Translations under genes and position numbers: made by a program | Notes under the pieces: model-generated | The model's input: only the letters and a program-made list of their open reading frames with translations | Told to the model about the DNA's origin: nothing | Database searches by the model: none | Shown here: positions 32,907 to 41,803 of the stretch, one piece after another | How the letters are laid out: each line of letters starts with the position of its first letter | Position numbering within the stretch: the first letter of the stretch is position 1 | Virus record (IMG/VR): IMGVR_UViG_3300025096_000040 | Span: 1 to 45,438 of that record | Reading direction: 5' to 3' (one strand) | Origin: a virus | Length of the DNA: 45,438 nucleotides

Positions 32907-32913
32907 TGCTTAT

Positions 32914-32942
32914 AGTATAAGGAAAATAAAACAATAAATCAA
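32914..32942 (-). promoter_or_regulatory. Sigma-70-like promoter of gene 43
   Basis: TTGATT (32942-32937), 17-bp spacer, TATACT (32919-32914), then 7 nt to the ATG at 32906. The transcript would begin at or one base before the start codon. The -35 box overlaps the 3' end of the glycosyltransferase gene. Confidence 0.55.
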
Positions 32943-34165
32943 CTAATTCCGTTTAAGCGATTAAGATTTTTTCTCTTTGAAGATCCATACGGGTGTGAGT
33001 ATAATTCCGTATAAAAATTAATATTATCTTCCATCCACCGGGATTTCATATAACTTCGGGCGCGCTTTACTTCTTTTATGTATTTTTTATAATCACTAGT
33101 TAGATATTCTATTTTGCTTACTAAATCATCTCCTGTTTTAAATTTATGAAATGCAGTATCATACGTACATAAATCTTGACAAATAGTCGGGATACCTAAT
33201 GCACAACCTTCAATGAATTTTAAATCACTCTTTGCTTTATTAAAATTACTATCTTCTAATGGAGCATAGAAAACAGTAGGGTTCTTACTATTTATGTATT
33301 CAGGATAATTTACTAAATTAGTCCATTCATGATATTCAATCTTTTTTTGTTGAATTAAATCTCTTAGAGTTAATGGGAACCCACCTACAAACACCCATTG
33401 AAATTTATCTACTGTTTTTCTTATTGCGTCGTTGACATGATAAAAATCGTCTTTTTGTTTAATTCTATTTTCAATATCAAAATGAGCACCACTTCCACAA
33501 TAAACTACTCGCGGCTTCTTTTTATATTTCTGATAATTGTCTTTAATTTTTGTAAAGTCGAAATATCTATCCATCCAAAATTTTGGGATAAAATTAGGTA
33601 CTACTGTTACATTTTTATTACCTGTTTTTTCAATATAATAATCTTGCATGAATTTATTAGTTACAGTAATTTCATCACATATCTGCATAATTTCCATGCT
33701 TGTTTGTCTTATTTTCGGGTCTTCAAATGCAAATCTAAATTTATTATAATGAGGTATGTCTTCTTTAAATATTATATCGTCTATTTCATATATAATTTTA
33801 AATTTAAGTTCTTTAGCTAGCTCATGTAACCACTTTATATAATTTGCTTGAGATTCAGTTGCCTGTCGTTGAATGCGAACTGTTTTAATTCCATTATAAA
33901 AGTTTTTATCTCCGATCATTACAGTACCACCTTGCACATTAGCTTTACAATAACAATTAAGTAATAATTCTGGCCATATCATTCTCCAATGACCACAACC
34001 CGAATAATCAGCATAAAAATTTAATCCACGGGGAAGATCAGGTGCGGCATGCCCGGTTTTTTTTAATGATTCTTTGTATGTTGGTTGTGTAAGAGAGAGG
34101 GATGGGCTACCGGGTATCGGTGGTGAAAACGGAAGTCGGTTTGTATGCTGATAAGGCGTAATCAT
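32939..34165 (-). CDS. GT-B glycosyltransferase (GT4-like)
   Basis: 408 residues. The N-terminus is Pro/Ser-rich, followed by a Rossmann-like first half with IIYEIDDIIFKEDIPHYNKF and ITVTNKFMQDYY. The C-terminal donor domain contains VVYCGSGAHFD, FVGGFP, NPTVFYAPLEDSNFNKAKSD and KFIEGCALGIPTICQD, the E-x7-E-like region of GT4 enzymes. It transfers a sugar to an unknown acceptor, perhaps modified DNA bases, virion protein or host glycan. It sits between gene 46 and gene 43 in the replication array. Confidence 0.75.
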   Translation of the reverse strand: MITPYQHTNRLPFSPPIPGSPSLSLTQPTYKESLKKTGHAAPDLPRGLNFYADYSGCGHWRMIWPELLLNCYCKANVQGGTVMIGDKNFYNGIKTVRIQRQATESQANYIKWLHELAKELKFKIIYEIDDIIFKEDIPHYNKFRFAFEDPKIRQTSMEIMQICDEITVTNKFMQDYYIEKTGNKNVTVVPNFIPKFWMDRYFDFTKIKDNYQKYKKKPRVVYCGSGAHFDIENRIKQKDDFYHVNDAIRKTVDKFQWVFVGGFPLTLRDLIQQKKIEYHEWTNLVNYPEYINSKNPTVFYAPLEDSNFNKAKSDLKFIEGCALGIPTICQDLCTYDTAFHKFKTGDDLVSKIEYLTSDYKKYIKEVKRARSYMKSRWMEDNINFYTELYSHPYGSSKRKNLNRLNGIS

Positions 34166-34180
34166 TATATAAATTTATTA

Positions 34181-36001
34181 CTAATTACTGGATAAATCCA
34201 CCCGAGTGGTAATGCTATTTTTCTTTTCTAGAATAATAACTTCACCGGATGCGGACTTGACTGATTCTTTTCTATGAGAGATTACATATATACTCTCTTT
34301 ATGTGTATCTACTCGTTCTTTAATTATATTTAAAACTAGCTCTACTCCCTTTTCATCTAATGAACTATCTAATAGCTCATCAAACATTAATAAGTTATAA
34401 GCAACATCTCCTTGTAACCTTCTTATATCTATAAATGTGAATAAAATAGCAAGATCTATATTTTTTCTTTCGGCGCCAGAAAAATTAAAATAAGAACATT
34501 CTTCATTTTTCTCATTAACAATTTCCTCTTCAAAATACTCATTAAATCTACAAACACAATTCGCATCCATTTTTTGCAAATAATACAGTAACCGGTTGTT
34601 TAACACATCTAAAATCTTTTTCACAATAAACGACTTTATGCCTTCCTCTGATAAGACGTATTTTACTATTTCTAAAATTTCTAAATCTGAATATATATTA
34701 TTTGACGCTTGTTCTAGTTCAGTTACTTCTTCTATTTTAATTTTTAACTTATTATTTAATTCTTTTATTTCTAGGTTAGTTTCTTTCTCCGTTACTTCCT
34801 GTAGCTCCTTCTTGTTTTTATCCAAGTCACTCTTGAGACTATTAATATACGCGACGGTTATTTTATTATTATTATGAACCGTTTTTACTGTAGAGATATA
34901 CTCGTTAAGCTGGGACTCGGCTGTAATATTATTTTCCTTTAAATTAATAATATTTTTTCGCTGGTGGAGGAGACTTTCAATATCTTGCTCGCAATTATTA
35001 ATATCCTTTTTAATTTTATTTTTCTCTTGCGTTATATGATCTCTATCTTTGCTTGTAATCTGTCGTAAGCATATTGGACAATTATCATCATCAGTACCAA
35101 TGCTCGAGGCTTGTTTGTTATAAAATTTTATTTCAGTTTGATGCTCTGTAATTTTATTTGAAATAGTATCTAGCTGGTCTTGTATATCTTTTAATTTATT
35201 TTTTATAAAAATTAACTTTTCTTTACTTTTACTATACAAATTTTTATTTATAGTTTTAATTTTTGTTTTGTTTTGTTCTATGTCTTCATTAATAATCTTT
35301 ATTCTATCATTAATTTTATCTTTTTGCTCAATAATATTAGTTAAAATTTTATCTTTTTGATCTCGGAGAAGATTAGAAATATTAGTTGCATGGTCAAAAT
35401 CTTTCGTAATATGTTCATATTTTTTTTGGACGTTGTTATATTCAGATCGAGCACTTAAAAGCATTTCAGAGAAGATTTCTAAATTTAAAATACCTTCAAT
35501 AAATTTTCTTTTTTCAACCTTTCTTTGGGCCATAAAAGGTAATGTAGTGTTAAGTGACATTATAACACAATTTTGAAACACCTCTGGCGAACAACTTAGT
35601 ATACTCCTTATTTTCTTGCTAGTATTAGGTATAGTACTTTCAGTTACATCTATACCATCAGCATAAAGGTAGCACTTCGTAGGTTTTAACTTACGTACAA
35701 TTCGATAATTATTTGCTTTATTGTTTTCATTTATTGAAAAATGTAACTCAACATATGTATTTTTTTTGTTTATAGCATTTACAATAAAATCTTTTGAGAC
35801 TTCTCGTATTGTTTCACCAAAAATAGCAAAATGTATAGCATCAGCAATCGTTGACTTACCGACACCATTTCTTCTATCCTCTTTATCTTTATTAACACCA
35901 GTAATTATGTTTAGTCCTGCTTGAAAATTAATTTCAATCGGTTCCTTACCTACTGATAGAAAGTTACTAATTTTTATTGTATTAAAATTTATATATTTCA
36001 T
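34181..36001 (-). CDS. 46: Recombination endonuclease subunit gp46 (SbcC/Rad50-like)
   Basis: 606 residues against 560 in T4. Walker A is GVGKSTIADAIHFA (about residue 47) after NIITGVNKDKEDRRN. A long coiled coil is broken by the zinc hook NCPICLRQ (about 307), and the C-terminal half has the signature FSGAERKNIDLAI, Walker B LLMFDELLDSSLDE and a terminal VISHRK. With gp47 it resects DNA ends. The gene starts 3 bp after gene 47. Confidence 0.95.
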   Translation of the reverse strand: MKYINFNTIKISNFLSVGKEPIEINFQAGLNIITGVNKDKEDRRNGVGKSTIADAIHFAIFGETIREVSKDFIVNAINKKNTYVELHFSINENNKANNYRIVRKLKPTKCYLYADGIDVTESTIPNTSKKIRSILSCSPEVFQNCVIMSLNTTLPFMAQRKVEKRKFIEGILNLEIFSEMLLSARSEYNNVQKKYEHITKDFDHATNISNLLRDQKDKILTNIIEQKDKINDRIKIINEDIEQNKTKIKTINKNLYSKSKEKLIFIKNKLKDIQDQLDTISNKITEHQTEIKFYNKQASSIGTDDDNCPICLRQITSKDRDHITQEKNKIKKDINNCEQDIESLLHQRKNIINLKENNITAESQLNEYISTVKTVHNNNKITVAYINSLKSDLDKNKKELQEVTEKETNLEIKELNNKLKIKIEEVTELEQASNNIYSDLEILEIVKYVLSEEGIKSFIVKKILDVLNNRLLYYLQKMDANCVCRFNEYFEEEIVNEKNEECSYFNFSGAERKNIDLAILFTFIDIRRLQGDVAYNLLMFDELLDSSLDEKGVELVLNIIKERVDTHKESIYVISHRKESVKSASGEVIILEKKNSITTRVDLSSN

Positions 36002-36004
36002 ACA

Positions 36005-37051
36005 CTATGAAAACTGATTATACAGATGTACAGTTTTTTGTATTACTTCTTCTTTATTATCTATATCTAATGATTCTACATATTCTATAATACATTGTTT
36101 AACATTCAAGTCACCGAGTTCATTTGATAGTTCAATATTGTCACCAATATTAAATTTATGTAAATAATCTGTTACTAAAGAAAACGGTGCTTCAAAATTT
36201 ATAGAAGCAATTATTTTATCTATTAAGTTTGTTTTTATATCTTTGTCTATAACAATTTTTATAGCTAACTTAGACCAGCCTATTTTTTTTGCTATTGTTT
36301 TTAATTCTTCAAGCTCGCTTAAGTTTACTTTTACGTGTATAGGAGATACTTTATTTTCAATAAAGGTGTATTTTATGTTCTGATCATTTAAGTCAAATAT
36401 ATAAAACCCTTTTTGATCCTGAATATCATTAAAGTCCATTTCAAACGGGTTTCCAACATAAATTATCTCTCCATTTGAGTATTTTCGGCGTTGTCGTTTA
36501 TGGAAATGGCCAGATACTATGAGATTAGACTTCGTTAGTAAGTCACATGATTGAATACCTGTCTCGCATATCTTAAAACTATTAAAATTAAAATTTTCAA
36601 TTTCAAAATGACCTACTAATAAATCACATTCTGGAACTTTATCTATATTTGTACCCCATGGACAGAAGCCAACCTGCTTATTGAAGATAGTTTTTACAGT
36701 TGGTTTATCAAGAATGTTAATATTTTTTCTATTATTTAAAATAGATAATGAATGTACGGTAGAATTATCTTTATAATAAGCATCATGATTACCAGGAATC
36801 ATAATTACTTCAAACTCATTAAATAAATCTAATACATCATTAGCAAAATGTAGAGATTTTACATTTATTTCATCTCGATAATGAAAAAAGTCACCTCCAA
36901 AAAACAAATTAGTAATATTTTGTTTTTTTAGTTCACTTGTGAACCATTTCGCCCACTCTAAAGTAACATCGTGCCACTTTTCACTATTTTGATGGCATCC
37001 AATATGTAAATCAGAAAAGAATCCGATTTTTTTGTTACTTTCCTCTGACAT
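36005..37051 (-). CDS. 47: Recombination endonuclease subunit gp47 (SbcD/Mre11-like)
   Basis: 348 residues against 339 in T4. The metallophosphoesterase set is complete: FFSDLHIG (residues 11-18), FFGGDFFHYRD, MIPGNHDAYY, VGHFE and VSGHFHKRQ. It forms the nuclease with gp46 that prepares ends for UvsX. Its start and the stop of gene 55 share one base (TAATG). Confidence 0.95.
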   Translation of the reverse strand: MSEESNKKIGFFSDLHIGCHQNSEKWHDVTLEWAKWFTSELKKQNITNLFFGGDFFHYRDEINVKSLHFANDVLDLFNEFEVIMIPGNHDAYYKDNSTVHSLSILNNRKNINILDKPTVKTIFNKQVGFCPWGTNIDKVPECDLLVGHFEIENFNFNSFKICETGIQSCDLLTKSNLIVSGHFHKRQRRKYSNGEIIYVGNPFEMDFNDIQDQKGFYIFDLNDQNIKYTFIENKVSPIHVKVNLSELEELKTIAKKIGWSKLAIKIVIDKDIKTNLIDKIIASINFEAPFSLVTDYLHKFNIGDNIELSNELGDLNVKQCIIEYVESLDIDNKEEVIQKTVHLYNQFS

Positions 37052-37518
37052 TAAATGTATAATTCTTTGTCGTAGTCTTTATTAGGTGCTTTATTTTCTA
37101 TTGCCTCTTCTCTTGCCATGTTTCCATAAACTTGTTCTTGATAATCGAGAATTGTTTCCCTATATTTCTTTTCTTTTTTTATTCTATTAATAAAAGCGTG
37201 ATAGGCAATAGTAGTAAAATATGAGAACGGATTTGATGGAGAGTCAATTCTAAATTTTTTGTTTTTTACTGCAGCGACCATTTTTACAACAGCATCACCA
37301 ATCATTTCATCCTTATAACTATAATTTATAAAGTTAGGAGAATAACTTAAACCCACGGCAATCTTATAAACTGATGTAGCTAATTCATCAATTAAGTCGT
37401 CTGTTTCATAATAGTCTTTTAGATTTTGTAAAAATTTTTTAGGACTAACATAATAGGTCTTCTTATTAGGTTTTTTTGATTTTGCCTTTTTTTTAATTGG
37501 TTTTTTAGTTGGTTTCAT
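37051..37518 (-). CDS. 55: Late-transcription sigma factor (gp55)
   Basis: 155 residues against 185 in T4. A Lys-rich start (residues 3-20) is followed by a region-2-like core: FINYSYKDEMIGDAVVKMV and SNPFSYFTTIAYHAFINRIK, which binds core RNA polymerase and the late promoter. The C-terminus KDYDKELYI may stand for the clamp-binding hydrophobic/acidic tail of T4 gp55. Its presence explains the TATAAATA-like octamers in the window. It overlaps uvsW by 14 bp. Confidence 0.9.
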   Translation of the reverse strand: MKPTKKPIKKKAKSKKPNKKTYYVSPKKFLQNLKDYYETDDLIDELATSVYKIAVGLSYSPNFINYSYKDEMIGDAVVKMVAAVKNKKFRIDSPSNPFSYFTTIAYHAFINRIKKEKKYRETILDYQEQVYGNMAREEAIENKAPNKDYDKELYI

Positions 37519-38941
37519 GGTACTGTGTAAACTTATAATTTATATATTCACTATCATATAATAATAGTCGCTGTTCCATATGTCGCTGCCCGTAACGTAA
37601 ATTATCAGCAATATCAAATATTATAAGCTCTTTTTTATCAGTATGCAACCGTAGGCCGCGGCCTATACTTTGTATTATTTTTATTTTTGCTTTTCCACCG
37701 CTAGCAAACATTATATAATGTAGGTTTTTAATATTAATACCCGTGGAAAATATTTTTGAGATGGCGACAATTATTATATCCCTTCTTTTCTCCATTAATG
37801 TTTGTATTTTTTCACGCTCTTGTATAGCCACTTCTCCTCTAATAAAATATACTCGTTTAGTCTTACAGACGTCTTTTAACGTGCTAAGTAGTAATTCTCC
37901 ATGCTCTATATAATCAATTAATATAAGTGCATTATTATCTAATTTGCTTGAGAGTTTCGCTAATAAGTTATTTCTAAAGTGACTATTACGTATGAATTCA
38001 TTTTCTTGTAAATAATATGCGTTAGAATTATTTCCATGATATATTTGTGTCGATGGTGTATCGTAGTTTAGTTCTAATACATGTACTCTAGCTGGTACAA
38101 CATATTTTTCATCTTTTAGTTGATGAGCTTTTTTTTCAAATAATTGAGGACCTATCTTACCAAAAATATTCCATTTATCTAATAGATCTGGTGGCAGAGT
38201 ACCAGTAAACCCGAACCGGTGTGAAGTGTCAATTTTTTTGAGAATATTATTTATTTTATTTCCTCTCCTTAATTTATGTACTTCATCTACAATTAAAAAA
38301 TCTATATGTTGTATCCATGATAAATCTTGCTTAGAGCTTTGTAATATACCTAGATTAGCGATAATAACATTACGAGATAGATTTAATTCATTTTTCCCGG
38401 TGTATTTAGTAGTAGAAAAAGAAACACCATATTCCTCAAAATCAGATATAGTTTGATTAGCTAATCCTAAGTCTGGTACTATAACTAATCCTCTAAAATT
38501 TTTACTATAGTTATTATAGTAAAACTCTAATAAACCAGCCATTGTGAGAGTCTTACCACCTGCTGTAGCTAATACTATAGTACCTCTTCCTCTATCAATA
38601 CATTTATTAATTATATCTTGTTGATACTCTCTATATTCTAATTTTAGATTATAATCAATAATATTATCTTTACGTAATGTAGGTATTAACGCATTTTTTA
38701 TTTCTTTTGAGAGATTAATTTCTATATCTTTCGTTTTACAGAATTTTGTAATTTCTACTAATAATCCAATATCAAATTTACCTTGTTGAGTAATTACATA
38801 TGTACGTGAGGGAACAAACCTGCCAAACCTTCTTTGAAAATGTGCTGCTTCGTTTTTTACGCTAAAGTGTTCTCTGATAATATCTAATTCAGGTCCTTCT
38901 AATATTGCTTGAGAGTTTGAATTTAACGTTATATCTATCAT
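37505..38941 (-). CDS. uvsW: Recombination helicase UvsW
   Basis: 478 residues against 503 in T4. An N-terminal substrate-binding domain precedes the SF2 core: LEYREYQQDII (Q-like), Walker A LATAGGKTLT (about residue 127), DEVH (about 219), GFTGTLPP (motif III), and IVAISKIFSTGINI plus QSIGRGLR (motifs V, VI). It unwinds branched DNA and R-loops, and in T4 shifts replication to the recombination mode. It starts by ATGA overlap with uvsY. Confidence 0.94.
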   Translation of the reverse strand: MIDITLNSNSQAILEGPELDIIREHFSVKNEAAHFQRRFGRFVPSRTYVITQQGKFDIGLLVEITKFCKTKDIEINLSKEIKNALIPTLRKDNIIDYNLKLEYREYQQDIINKCIDRGRGTIVLATAGGKTLTMAGLLEFYYNNYSKNFRGLVIVPDLGLANQTISDFEEYGVSFSTTKYTGKNELNLSRNVIIANLGILQSSKQDLSWIQHIDFLIVDEVHKLRRGNKINNILKKIDTSHRFGFTGTLPPDLLDKWNIFGKIGPQLFEKKAHQLKDEKYVVPARVHVLELNYDTPSTQIYHGNNSNAYYLQENEFIRNSHFRNNLLAKLSSKLDNNALILIDYIEHGELLLSTLKDVCKTKRVYFIRGEVAIQEREKIQTLMEKRRDIIIVAISKIFSTGINIKNLHYIMFASGGKAKIKIIQSIGRGLRLHTDKKELIIFDIADNLRYGQRHMEQRLLLYDSEYINYKFTQYHETN

Positions 38942-39342
38942 TGAGTTTCAAGCTTCATTAACTCTATTAGGTTCTTTATATCATTCGTAGCAAAACTTAC
39001 ATTTTTATATATATTTTCTAAGAAGCTAATGATAAGAACTTCATTTTGTATTTTTAAATCTACAGCTTTTATTTCTTTCTTATTTTCAACTGCTCTTTCT
39101 GCAATAGATCTATTTACACGTACTGGCTCTTTATCTTGATATTCAACTATATACTCTTCTAGAAGTGATGATCTTTTAAATTTAAAATTATTTAATTTAA
39201 TTTTATGGTTAATTAATCTAGCCGACCATTTATGTTTATTGGCTAATAATTGCTCCTGAGTAGATGTAACTTCTAAGCGGTCCAAATTAGTATCTATACT
39301 CGCTTCCTTAAGATATTGATCGATAATATCACCAATTTCCAT
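38938..39342 (-). CDS. uvsY: Recombination mediator UvsY
   Basis: 134 residues against 137 in T4. It is helical and charged, with ANKHKWSARLINHKIKLNNF (matching the YSKWLNKHSSIKKEML block of T4 UvsY), an LLEEYIVEYQD segment, and a central ERAVENKKEIKAVDLKIQNE helix. It loads UvsX onto gp32-coated DNA. In T4 it also lies next to uvsW. It is the first gene of the 23-kb minus-strand array and has its own early-type promoter. Confidence 0.8.
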   Translation of the reverse strand: MEIGDIIDQYLKEASIDTNLDRLEVTSTQEQLLANKHKWSARLINHKIKLNNFKFKRSSLLEEYIVEYQDKEPVRVNRSIAERAVENKKEIKAVDLKIQNEVLIISFLENIYKNVSFATNDIKNLIELMKLETQ

Positions 39343-39348
39343 TTATTT

Positions 39349-39375
39349 ATTATAGTATTTTTTTAAAAAAGGCAA
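39349..39375 (-). promoter_or_regulatory. Early-type promoter of the replication array
   Basis: TTGCCT (39375-39370), 15-bp spacer with an A/T tract, TATAAT (39354-39349), then AAATAA and the ATG of uvsY at 39342: 6 nt, giving +1 on the start codon. It is the entry promoter for the whole leftward array. Confidence 0.6.
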
Positions 39376-39392
39376 CTTATTATATTTAAAGC

Positions 39393-39400
39393 GATAAATA
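39393..39400 (+). promoter_or_regulatory. Late promoter for the 75-aa gene
   Basis: GATAAATA ends 6 nt before the ATG at 39407 and is followed by TTTAA, as at other late sites. It is divergent from the uvsY promoter. Confidence 0.5.
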
Positions 39401-39406
39401 TTTAAT

Positions 39407-39634
39407 ATGCCTCTTAAGTTATTTGATCAGGTGGTGACCCAGTACTTAACTGATAACACAGTTGGTTCAGCTGGTATGGGAGCTGGAGGAGCACAAGGTG
39501 GTGGTGAGTATACAACTGCTGATACATATTCTCCAGGTGATGCGAGATTACCTAAAGTTATGGGAGCTACTATAAAGCGCGAGGGTAAGGTAAAGAAAAA
39601 ACGTAAAAAAAGAAAACTTGCAAAGTCTAGCTAA
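39407..39634 (+). CDS. Hypothetical protein, 75 aa, basic tail
   Basis: A small protein with a Gly/Ala-rich middle (GSAGMGAGGAQGGGEY) and a strongly basic C-terminal tail (KREGKVKKKRKKRKLAKSS) that should bind nucleic acid. Late promoter, almost no leader. Possibly an internal head or DNA-binding protein. No family known to me. Confidence 0.55.
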   Translation: MPLKLFDQVVTQYLTDNTVGSAGMGAGGAQGGGEYTTADTYSPGDARLPKVMGATIKREGKVKKKRKKRKLAKSS

Positions 39635-39651
39635 GTGATAAGTAACTATAT

Positions 39652-40155
39652 ATGCCTAGCGCAGCCAAGCAAAAAGGTAACGTTTGGGAGCGAGAAGTTG
39701 CAAAAGATTTAAGCGAAGTATTTAATGAGAACTTTATTAGAGTTCCAAATTCCGGTGCCTATACAGGAGGCGCTAATTTTCACCGACTTGATCAATTAAC
39801 TGAATCTCAAAAACGTATGATGGATGGAGATATTATGGTACCTCCATGCATGTCTAAGTTTAAATTAGAATGTAAAAACTATAAAACGTTTGATTACCAT
39901 AAATTGTTCACTCAAAATAAAACATTAGACAAATGGATTAAACAAGCAGAAAGCGGTAAGTTATGGTTTCTAATAATTAAGGTTACTAGAAAAGGTAGTT
40001 ATATACTGTTTCATACAAATATTGCTCATTATTTTCAGTTTAAAAACTTCTTGCGTTATACAAAAGATTATGTTATAATTGATTATACAAATTTCTGGGA
40101 GAAAAACGTAGATGCAATTAGAAGACTTAATAACGACTCCGCAATTGAGCGTTAA
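39652..40155 (+). CDS. PD-(D/E)xK nuclease, Holliday-junction-resolvase-like
   Basis: 167 residues. It has KGNVWEREVAKDLSEVF (the first catalytic Glu), RVPNSGAYTGG, DGDIMVPP (catalytic Asp) and FKLECKNYK (ExK), the order of the PD-(D/E)xK fold in archaeal-type resolvases and restriction-like nucleases. T4 uses endonuclease VII (gp49, another fold), so this could replace it for branch resolution before packaging. It starts 17 bp after the basic protein and overlaps the next gene by 44 bp. Confidence 0.75.
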   Translation: MPSAAKQKGNVWEREVAKDLSEVFNENFIRVPNSGAYTGGANFHRLDQLTESQKRMMDGDIMVPPCMSKFKLECKNYKTFDYHKLFTQNKTLDKWIKQAESGKLWFLIIKVTRKGSYILFHTNIAHYFQFKNFLRYTKDYVIIDYTNFWEKNVDAIRRLNNDSAIER

Positions 40156-40654
40156 GCTTAACGGGTCGTTCTTTAATATTGTTAATTTTACTCCTGTAAT
40201 AGAGTATATTCATAATTTATCTATAGATAAAATATCTGAATTCGACGATGAATTAAAATTTAATAATAAACAACATAAGAAGTATATATTTCACTATTTT
40301 ATATATTATACGTGTGAGGTACTCAAGACTCATAATAAGAAAAATAAACCGGTAATATATTTTGATATTATGAATACATTAAATAAGAATTATATTTCTT
40401 TTTTAGATTTGTTTATAAAGAAATTTCCTGTTATTGTATTACAAGAACCTATACCTTTTAATGATTTTAAGAAAAAGCTTAAATGTAATGGTATAAGTGA
40501 AGAGTTGAACATTTTATTAATGAGAAGACTTAACAAGATACAAGCAACCCGGTTTTATTTCAGTAAATTACAATATTTTTGTAAGTACTATGAATTAACG
40601 TTTTTAGATAAAACATACTTCAATGACATAAGAAATAAGCTTTCGTTGCTATAA
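40112..40654 (+). CDS. Hypothetical protein, 180 aa
   Basis: A Lys/Ile/Phe-rich alpha/beta protein. It has KPVIYFDIMNTLNKNYIS, PVIVLQEPIPFNDFK and a helical end (YFCKYYELTFLDKTYF). I do not recognise the family. The start lies 44 bp inside the nuclease gene, an unusually long overlap, but the codon pattern is AT-rich as in its neighbours and supports a real gene. It may act with the nuclease. Confidence 0.5.
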   Translation: MQLEDLITTPQLSVKLNGSFFNIVNFTPVIEYIHNLSIDKISEFDDELKFNNKQHKKYIFHYFIYYTCEVLKTHNKKNKPVIYFDIMNTLNKNYISFLDLFIKKFPVIVLQEPIPFNDFKKKLKCNGISEELNILLMRRLNKIQATRFYFSKLQYFCKYYELTFLDKTYFNDIRNKLSLL

Positions 40655-40657
40655 ATA
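40650..40657 (+). promoter_or_regulatory. Late promoter for the nucleotidyltransferase gene
   Basis: Perfect TATAAATA, 6 nt before the ATG at 40664, overlapping the last codon of the preceding gene. It implies late expression with almost no leader. Confidence 0.6.
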
Positions 40658-40663
40658 ATTAAG

Positions 40664-41803
40664 ATGAGTAAATTTCTTAAAAAAATCGCCGAACTGCATA
40701 TTGGGAGTAATACTCCTGAGGAAAACGAGAAAGAAGCTCAAAATGCACGTATTGCTAATGCTAAGAAAAAGGCAAAAGCTGGAAAAGCTACTGATAAGGA
40801 AAAGGAATTAGCGGATGCAGATACTGAGTTAAATACTACACTTACTAAAAAGATTAAAAAAACACAACAAAAAATAGCTTCAGAAGCTGGTCCACAAGAT
40901 TTCGTTCCTGCTCAAGGACCACCAACTGGTGGGGATTTTGTACCATCAGCTCCACCTGGTGGAATTCCTCCCGTACCTCCTCCAGCTCCTGAACCAGCGG
41001 CGCCAGAGCCGTTGACGACAGAAGGTGAAACATTCTTAGTAAATCTTGCTCGAAAAGCATTATTTGTAACTATAGAAGATGTAGGGCTAACAGATATGGA
41101 GAGAGAGGTTATTAATAGGGCCGCTGAACCAGAAAATACAAAAAAAGTAGCTAAAATTATACGTAAAATTATTGTTGATTATGGTCTCGATGAGAGTTTT
41201 GTCTCTAAGGCTGACGTTGTTCTTGAAGGCTTATTAAAAAAAAACGATAGAGTAGTCGTTATTGTACCTGGTAGTTTTAAGCCACCTCATAAAGGCCATT
41301 TCGAGATGGTTAAGAGTTATAGTGAATTATGGCCTACTGGTCAAGTTCATGTTTTAATTTCAGCTCCATCTGCAAAAAGCGAACGAAGAACAAAAGATAA
41401 TAAATTAATTACTCCAGCTGCCGCCCTGCAAATATTTGAACTATATGTTCAACCTCTTAATAACGTTACTGTTAGTGTTTCCGAGTATCCATCACCCGTC
41501 ACCGCGGCGTATGAATCTCTTAAGACACTCGAGCAAGGGACTACAGTTGTTCTAGGCGCTAGCAAAAAAGATGATGATTGGAAGAGATGGTCATATGCGC
41601 AATCATGGGCAGAAAAAGAAGGATTAGGTTTAAATATTCTTGATCCAGCAGAGACCGCGGTCGATGTTACTTTAGATGCAGCTGGTCAACCTTATAGTGC
41701 TAGCAATATTAGAGATAATTTCGATAATTTCGAGATGATACAGCATGATATTCCAGATCACGTTGATCCAGCCCAAATAAAACAAGTATTTGACTCACTT
41801 TAA
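40664..41803 (+). CDS. Late nucleotidyltransferase with disordered N-terminal arm
   Basis: 379 residues in three parts. Residues 1-75 are a Lys/Ala/Glu helical region ([17 protein letters not shown]). Residues about 80-120 are Pro-rich ([16 protein letters not shown]). The C-terminal part is a cytidylyltransferase-fold enzyme with [18 protein letters not shown] (HxGH motif) and [10 protein letters not shown], analogous to the ISST-xxR end motif of NMN or pantetheine-phosphate adenylyltransferases. Late control and the arm suggest that it is packaged in or attached to the virion. The reaction cannot be fixed from sequence. It overlaps folE by 9 bp, tail to tail. Confidence 0.7.
   Translation: MSKFLKKIAELHIGSNTPEENEKEAQNARIANAKKKAKAGKATDKEKELADADTELNTTLTKKIKKTQQKIASEAGPQDFVPAQGPPTGGDFVPSAPPGGIPPVPPPAPEPAAPEPLTTEGETFLVNLARKALFVTIEDVGLTDMEREVINRAAEPENTKKVAKIIRKIIVDYGLDESFVSKADVVLEGLLKKNDRVVVIVPGSFKPPHKGHFEMVKSYSELWPTGQVHVLISAPSAKSERRTKDNKLITPAAALQIFELYVQPLNNVTVSVSEYPSPVTAAYESLKTLEQGTTVVLGASKKDDDWKRWSYAQSWAEKEGLGLNILDPAETAVDVTLDAAGQPYSASNIRDNFDNFEMIQHDIPDHVDPAQIKQVFDSL

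Noticed and set aside
33398-33820. 140-codon plus-strand frame opposite the GT-B gene
   Set aside because: Phe/Ile/Tyr-rich antisense of an AT-rich gene, with no supporting signal; the minus-strand gene has clear motifs.
16161-39342. Genes 44/62, 33, 30, QueD, QueE or DpdA in the replication array
   Set aside because: I looked for their motifs among all array products and found none; they may be outside the window.
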